The notes beneath the pieces are model-generated. The model was not told where the DNA came from. It did no database searches and was given only the letters and a program-made list of their open reading frames with translations. The position numbers and the translations under genes were made by a program. DNA of 64,000 nucleotides from assembly GCA_036346355.1 (NCBI GenBank), contig JAYEVF010000093.1:1-64000 (forward strand), given 5' to 3'. This document shows, piece by piece, positions 58,144 through 64,000 of this stretch. This DNA comes from Rhipidocladum racemiflorum (lineage: Eukaryota; Streptophyta; Magnoliopsida; Poales; Poaceae). Positions within the stretch are counted from its first letter, which is position 1. Every line of letters starts with the position of its first letter.

Positions 58144-59150
58144 AGTGCAGAAAGTGTGCTCACACTCTGCGATCCACGGAACTTCATCCCCTTACGAGTC
58201 GGTTGTGAAAGTGGCTTGGCAATGATAGAGAAATCACTGCACAAAAGCGCCGATAGTATCCAGCCAACCCAAGGAAACTACGCACCTCTTTGACATTGGA
58301 AGGCCTCTTCCAATCCAAAACTCTTTGAGACTTTGCTAGGATCTACCGATATGCCCTCTGGATTGATGATGTGGCCAAGAAAACCCATACGGAATCCAGA
58401 ACTCGCACTTTTCAGCTTAGCAAAGAATTGATTCTCCCTCGAGTACTCGGCACAAGCCTCAAGTGTCGCTCATGCTCCTCTTCGATTTAGAGTAAATCGG
58501 AATGTCATCGATGAACACTACCACAAACTCATCAAGGTACTTGTGTAGCATCTGTTCATCGCCTCCATAAAGACAATGAGAGCATTAGTTAGTCCAAAAG
58601 ACATAACTTTAAATTCATAATGCCCATACCTAGTGGAGAAAGTAGTCTTCTCAATGTCCTGCTCCCTCACACGGATCTGATTATACCCCGATCAAGATCA
58701 ATTTTGGAGAACACCTTTGCTCCCTTGATTGGTCAAGCGGATCCTCGATGCGAGCAAAGGATACTTGTTTTTGACTCGTCACTTGGTTAAGAGCACGATA
58801 ATCAATGCACATCGCCAACTTCCATCCTTCTTGAGGCGAAGAGGGCGGGTGCTCCCCATGGCGATACGCTACGCCGAATGAAGCCTTTGGCCACAGATCC
58901 TCCAAGCTGCTTCTTCAACTCGTCTTGAAAAGGTCGAGCCAAGCGGTATGGAGAGATAGAAATAGGTTGAGTGCCGGAGCAAGATCAATACGAAACTCCA
59001 CATTCCTCACGGGAGGTAGACCAGGCAACTCGTCGGGGAACACATCAACGAACTCCTTCACTACAGAAATCTCCTCAATGGGAATCGAGGAAGATGGTTT
59101 CTCGAGACAAAGTCATGAGGAAACCCAATGACCTCAAGCAGGCCGAGAAA
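58144..59150 (-). pseudogene. pol: Reverse transcriptase of Tekay-2
   Basis: The catalytic FIDD is at 58515-58504 (minus strand), in VVVFIDDIPIYS. 58905-58681 retains CIDYRALNQVTSQKQ of the palm. Further pieces of fingers and thumb are spread over three frames. The core is recognisable but heavily interrupted. Confidence 0.75.
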
Positions 59151-60960
59151 ACAAACTAGTCAAAGCAAAGAGGCCGGAGGGTATACCACCCTGAAAGGTC
59201 AACTCTTCCCGGGCCAGGGCCTGCAAGGCAACAGCGTCTTCCGAAACAACAGATCTTAGCACTGCATCGATGCAGCCACCCATGCCCAAAATGACATCAA
59301 AAGGAGCCAAGCTGGATCACCATGAGATTGGCAAAGAAAACCTCATCATCAATGGCAATGGTGCAACCAGGGCAAACCAAAGAACTAGCAATCAAACCCC
59401 AGAGAACTGACTAACACGGACTCGTAAATCATTGAACTCCCAACTTAGCTCTACTAGCAAACTCAGCGACACAAAAGAATAGGATGCTCAGGAATCAAAT
59501 AGAACAAAGGCATCAACGGAATCCTGAGCGAGTACGAAACCACCTCTGGATGCCGGTGACTCGGCGGTCGGCAAAGCGTACACTCTGGTGGCGCCGGGAC
59601 GAAGGAGCCCGACTCGGTGATGCCCCATCAAGGTGGGGCGGAGGAGGCAAGCGAGGAGGAAGCAGACGGCCGCGGGCACTAGTACGCCCTGGTGGCACCC
59701 ACGCAACGGGTGGTGAGAAACAGAGCGACCATCATGTGCACCGATCCTCTAGAAGACGCCGCTGGAGTGGGAGGAGAAGGCACCGTCTCCCACTTGATGA
59801 TGCTACCGGGGTTCATCCGGCGGACTCGCCCCATATGGCCGGGCTTGCCACGCAGTGGTTGCAACTCCCGGTCCAACCACACTCTGAAGCACGGTGCTCG
59901 CCACCGCATAAGCACTTCATGCCCTGCCCATGCAGGGCGAACAGTGGCTCGCGAAGAAGATGACCTGGGCGGCCCCATCTTAGCCCACGAGGAGCCACAT
60001 CCTCCCTTGAACTTCTTGAAGGTGGGTCGAGAGGACCCACCTCCTCCACCAAAGGTCCTCTTCGGCCCCGCTTTGGGTCACAGGAACCCCTGAACCTCCC
60101 AGGTTACGCTTGTCCCAGAGAGCTCCAACTCGAGCTCCATGCCCTTCGCTTGCTCCACCCACAGGCGAGAAGTCACGAGGTCTGATCGCCCCCATGACAA
60201 CTCTGAACTCCTGGTTGAGGCCCCTACGGAACCTCCTAGCTTTCTCCGATCGTTTACCGCCACACGGCCCGTGCAAAGCGCACCACGCTGTTGAACTCCT
60301 TCTCATACTCTGCCACCGACCTCTTTCCCTGGGAAAGAGTGGTCGAGTAAGCTCCATCCTCTCAAGGAAAGACTGCAGGTGGAACTTGGCTCGGAGGCGA
60401 GCCACAAAGTCCTCAGGTGGTCGACCCAGATCGGGGTTCTAGCGGCCCGAACCCCCTCCCACGAGATATCGGCTTGGCCCTTCGGTGAAAAGCCACAAGC
60501 GAGTCCTCTGAACCGAGGTCAATTCTAGGACCTCAAAGCGCCTCTCCATGTACATGACCAATCTGCGGATCGATCGGCGTGCTGCTCCGTCGAAAGTGTC
60601 AAGACGGAGGGACATCCACTCCGGAGACTCATCCTCGGCTCCGGTGCGTGAGGGCAACAACGGGGCCACTACGAGGGAGGCACAGCGAGGGCTGCCCATG
60701 GCTAGCTGGCGCAGCTCTGAATCTCCCTCTGCAGAGCCTGGACGAACTCGTAATTGGCCGCGGGCACCCCCGCCCCCGCACAGCCGAAGCTCCTCCTGAG
60801 TGGCCCACGAGCATTAAGCGGCAGCTACCCTCGACAGCAGACTCCTCAACTCCTGGGAGCCTCGCCCCTGGCCTCCACGACCACGGCGTCCACGGCCTCT
60901 ACCCTCGGCATGGTTGCTTAGACAGACAACCACCCAAACACCAAAGCACACAATCAAGAT
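59151..60960 (-). pseudogene. gag: gag and protease of Tekay-2 (degraded)
   Basis: The gag domain is read in pieces between about 60700 and 60080: LVMYMERRFEVLELTSVQRT, then ARLRAKFHLQSFLERMEL and SEKARRFRRGLNQEFRVVMG. A zinc-knuckle-like segment lies around 59940-59880 (HGQGMKCLCGGEHRASECGW). The protease region (about 59560-59200) retains the element-sense words for a DSVDAFVLFDS-type active site. Each part is short and in a different frame. The start codon is not certain. Confidence 0.65.
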
Positions 60961-61234
60961 CATAGATCAAACATTATCATAAGCATATTCCTTATCACAT
61001 AATCAAGCGCGATGCATTGATGAACCAAAACCCATCCTCTTTGTGCAACCAAGTGTGTCAGATTTTAGATTAGTTATACCACTTTTACAAGTTTTAACGT
61101 TGCTATCCTATAACAAGGTTTTAGTTAGAACCTAAGCCATGTTTCTAAGTTATTCCACATCACATTTTAGTTGTACCCTATAGCATGACACTAAAAATTC
61201 ACATTCCAAGGACCTACAGCCCGCTCTGATACCA
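60961..61234 (-). other. Leader and primer-binding site of Tekay-2
   Basis: An AT-rich leader without a gene. The minus strand carries TGGTATCAGAGC at 61234-61223, two bases from the 5' LTR. Confidence 0.85.
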
Positions 61235-61236
61235 AC

Positions 61237-63441
61237 TGTAACACCCCGGCATTTAATATGCCCGAATGCTACCAAACACAAGCTAAACAACAACTAAATA
61301 CCATATTTAGCATAAAATTCCAGCAAAGGTGCATAGGCTAAAAACCGAGATTTCGGCAGCACCTCCTTCGTTTTATCATGAATTTAAGGAACAGCAACAA
61401 TATAGCATTATATGGCAATAAGAGAAACATCTAAATCAGCAATAAATAAAGTCTTAACGACAATAAAAGACTAACATCAAGCTCTTAAAGTTCCAAGTGT
61501 CAAACAAACAATAGAACTCTCATTAACCAAGCTAAGACTTAATTTAACGGCCATCACACGCAATTTATTATCCAACTAAATGAAATGACTTGGGGAAACA
61601 CTAAGGTGAAGCAACGTGTGAGCGTGTGACTAATCCCCTTTCCCGCATGCCGTTCTCATGGTACCTAAAACAACAAGAAAACACAAGGGTGAGTTCGAAA
61701 ACTCAGCAAGCATACTGCAATGGACAACAAGCATAACAACAAGTCAATAACATCTTTCATCATGTATAACATCTCATTCATGAATACTTATCAATATCAT
61801 CATCAATTTGTATGCGATGTAATGCATTGCTCTGACCCTCTGGAACCTCATACCGGTATGGGAAGTACACACCGTCGGTGTGCACCCTTTCCTCCCTTCC
61901 ATCCCGAAGATGGAGGGTGCCTACTCGCTTCCAAACACCACGTGGATGGAATCACGACATAGGACTTACTCAATGGCGTTCCGGATTAGTCATAACTTTC
62001 TCACCGACCTTGCCGGACTAGTTAAGACTTTCTCACCGCCCTCGCCCTATCTCATGACATGCATGCAACCATGCCAATTATCATATTCAATTCACATATT
62101 AACACATGGCATCATAATATGTTAAACATGCTCATCATATCATATCAATTATTAACACATGGCAAGTGAACATATATCATGTAAACAATTCCATCTAATT
62201 TCAACATGCAACCTACAACTTGCTATCCATCACAACACACTTGCCTCAACCACGTGCAACGGATTGGCGGGAAGAAGAGGGAACTCCCGGGGTCACACCA
62301 CCTGCACATAGGCATCACACACTCACAATCATAACCTCAAAACAGTACACACGCCCCCATCTAACCCGACATTGCCAACTACTCGCAAAACCTAAAAACA
62401 GAGGTTCTGTCCCGGCGGGACAGCAGCCTTGCAAAAGGCATAACTTGAGTTCTGGGACTCCAAATCGAATAAACGAGTACACTGTCGCGAAGCTTAGGAA
62501 ATTTCCCAACTTTTTCTAGTTATAGGGAAAGACTGATTCGGACTCTAAAATTGTTTAATCTACAGATTACCACAATCTGTTCCAGTTACGTCACAGATTT
62601 TTAGGCGCTCGGTAAAACAGCCATAACTTTCAAACGGCTGATCGGAAATTAACGTGCTTTACGTCCACGGAAAGATAATTAAATTATCTACAACTTCCTA
62701 GAAGTCCGTACGGTCTGATTCGGATTCTAAATCGACGGAAACTCGAACCCTAGTTCGACTGCTCAATCTGCCCGAAAACAGAAACGTGGACAAGTTTAGA
62801 TCTAACCCAAATTACTTCAAACCAGCGCCTCCAATTGATCTAAAAACTTGATAAACACCCTAATAACAGTACCTAGATCATCCCCAAGGATCCCCAAGAT
62901 CATACCTTTGCCCGATGCACCAAACTCCAATGAATCTCCTCGCGAATCGCTCCTCGCTCCACGTTACTCGCTCCTCGCTCCTCGCTCCTCGCTCCTCGCT
63001 CCACGGGATGACTCCACAAGGTGCAGGGGTGGGGAGGCCACCCTAGGGCAGCAAGGGGTGGAGGGAGGTGGTGTGGAGATGGAGGAAAGGGAGGGTGCGC
63101 CACGGTTTAGGGGGGCTAGGGCTTAGGGGAGGGGGAGGGAGGAGAGGGGCGCAAGAGGGGGAGGTGGGGGCGCAATATGGGGAGGTGGGGGCGCAAGGGG
63201 GCTGGGGGAAGCCCCTTTTACCAGCCCTCAACCCAATCCTAGTCCGTTACGGAGTCCTAATCCATCCCACCAAAGCCCACCAAGGCCCAAAACTCCTCCG
63301 GGAAGGCCCAAAACCCCGGAAACGGCCCGGAAACGTTATTAACCCCCGATCCTTATGATTTTAACCTTATTTCCACATCTCATACTGTATTTAACCTTAT
63401 CATGTTCAAAAATTAAGGATACGACACTCCGAGGTGTCACA
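61237..63441 (-). repeat. 5' LTR of Tekay-2
   Basis: The 2205-bp LTR is nearly identical to 53915-56116. One visible length change is an extra copy of the 7-bp repeat (about 62947-63003). Changes also occur in G runs near 63110-63200. The G-run block (GGGGGAGGTGGGGGCG-type) may form quadruplex. Confidence 0.95.
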
Positions 63442-64000
63442 GGGCTTCATGTTTGCTGTAGCTCATTTTAGCAAGCAATTTGGGCTCATCAGAGTCGGTG
63501 TGAATCCTACACCACAAACGGAACCATAAGTCACGTTCGCACCAGAACGAGTACGAAAAGAAAGCTCGTGGCAGACACCCTGAATAGAGTTCATGTGTGC
63601 CCAAGCTCATTCCGGCATGCGTTTCTGCTGCATCCGGGTCGGTGTAAAACATTTCTCAGCGATAGGTGCCAACGGGTACTGCGAGCTGCGTGCGTATCAA
63701 AACGATGCACGGAAGGAAAATGTAGGCCAAACTCCACGAGTGGACTTTACATGCCTTTCAGCACAATTCTGCATTCATTTCGAATACGTCCAAGTGAGTG
63801 TGGACCATCCCTCCGCGACGGGTCGCAAGGTTTACTACAAGCTACGTCCGGACGAAAACGATGCACGAAAGGAAAATTGGCGTCAAACTCCCCGGATGGA
63901 GTTCATATATGCCCTATCCCATTTCAACAAGCATTTTGAGTGCGTCAAGTCGATCTGAAACATTCATGCAATGGGTCCCTAATGATGCTGCAAAGCGATG
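63442..64000. repeat. Satellite block 4 (start of a HOR unit segment, to window end)
   Basis: After the GGGCT duplication the satellite resumes in phase in monomer 5 and continues through monomers 6 and 7 into monomer 8 at the window end. It is close to the reference unit. The array therefore continues beyond the window. Confidence 0.93.

Larger units (their letters stand above)
53915..63441 (-). mobile_element. Full-length Tekay/Del-type chromovirus (Tekay-2) inserted in the satellite
   Basis: The 9527-bp element reads on the minus strand. It has LTRs of 2202 bp (3', 53915-56116) and 2205 bp (5', 61237-63441), a perfect 5-bp duplication and primer site TGGTATCAGAGC (61234-61223). The polypurine tract abuts 56116. 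Internal order on the minus strand is gag, protease, RT (FIDD), RNase H, integrase and chromodomain (REATWELESRMREKY). The LTRs are almost identical, so insertion was recent. The pol and gag frames nevertheless contain many frameshifts. That contrast suggests either that the element was defective when it moved or that the consensus has errors. Confidence 0.93.

Overview
This is repeat-only plant DNA: no ordinary host gene, tRNA, rRNA or CRISPR is visible. About 18.6 kb (29%) is one tandem satellite and the other 45.4 kb is LTR retrotransposons of the Ty3/Gypsy superfamily. The families are CRM-type chromovirus, Tat and Tekay/Del chromovirus. The GC-rich Tat element with an antisense extra ORF, together with CRM elements, suggests a monocot, most likely a grass. 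CRM elements sitting directly in a tandem satellite suggest centromeric or pericentromeric heterochromatin. Species and chromosome cannot be read from the sequence.

Layout. Satellite block 1 (1-14397) is about eight copies of a ~1.83-kb higher-order repeat (HOR), each made of about 12 diverged monomers of ~150 bp. A minus-strand non-autonomous CRM-like element (14398-42516, 5-bp target duplication CGGGT) sits in that satellite. It has gag and an unrecognised coding region but no reverse transcriptase or integrase. Inside its leader a plus-strand Tat element (17434-40508) is inserted. The Tat element is split in turn by a minus-strand Tekay element (19369-28417, target duplication AAATC) and by a solo LTR (34787-36840). 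The Tat element carries gag, protease, RT, two RNase H domains and integrase on the plus strand. It also carries an intron-containing antisense ORF on the minus strand.

The satellite resumes in phase (block 2, 42517-43482). An inverted CRM LTR fragment then abuts an otherwise full-length plus-strand autonomous CRM element (43483-51201). Satellite block 3 (51202-53914) holds the cleanest HOR copy. A young full-length minus-strand Tekay element follows (53915-63441, target duplication GGGCT, LTRs 2202 and 2205 bp), and then satellite block 4 runs to the end.

The pol and gag genes are mostly broken by frameshifts and stops, so no element here encodes an intact product set. The order of events is readable: satellite first, then the CRM-type elements, then Tat into the non-autonomous CRM, then Tekay and the solo LTR into Tat. 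Tekay-2 entered the satellite separately and recently. Left of roughly 29 kb the sequence shows small differences concentrated at CG-containing words when compared with cleaner copies to the right. Part of the apparent decay there may therefore be consensus error and not mutation.
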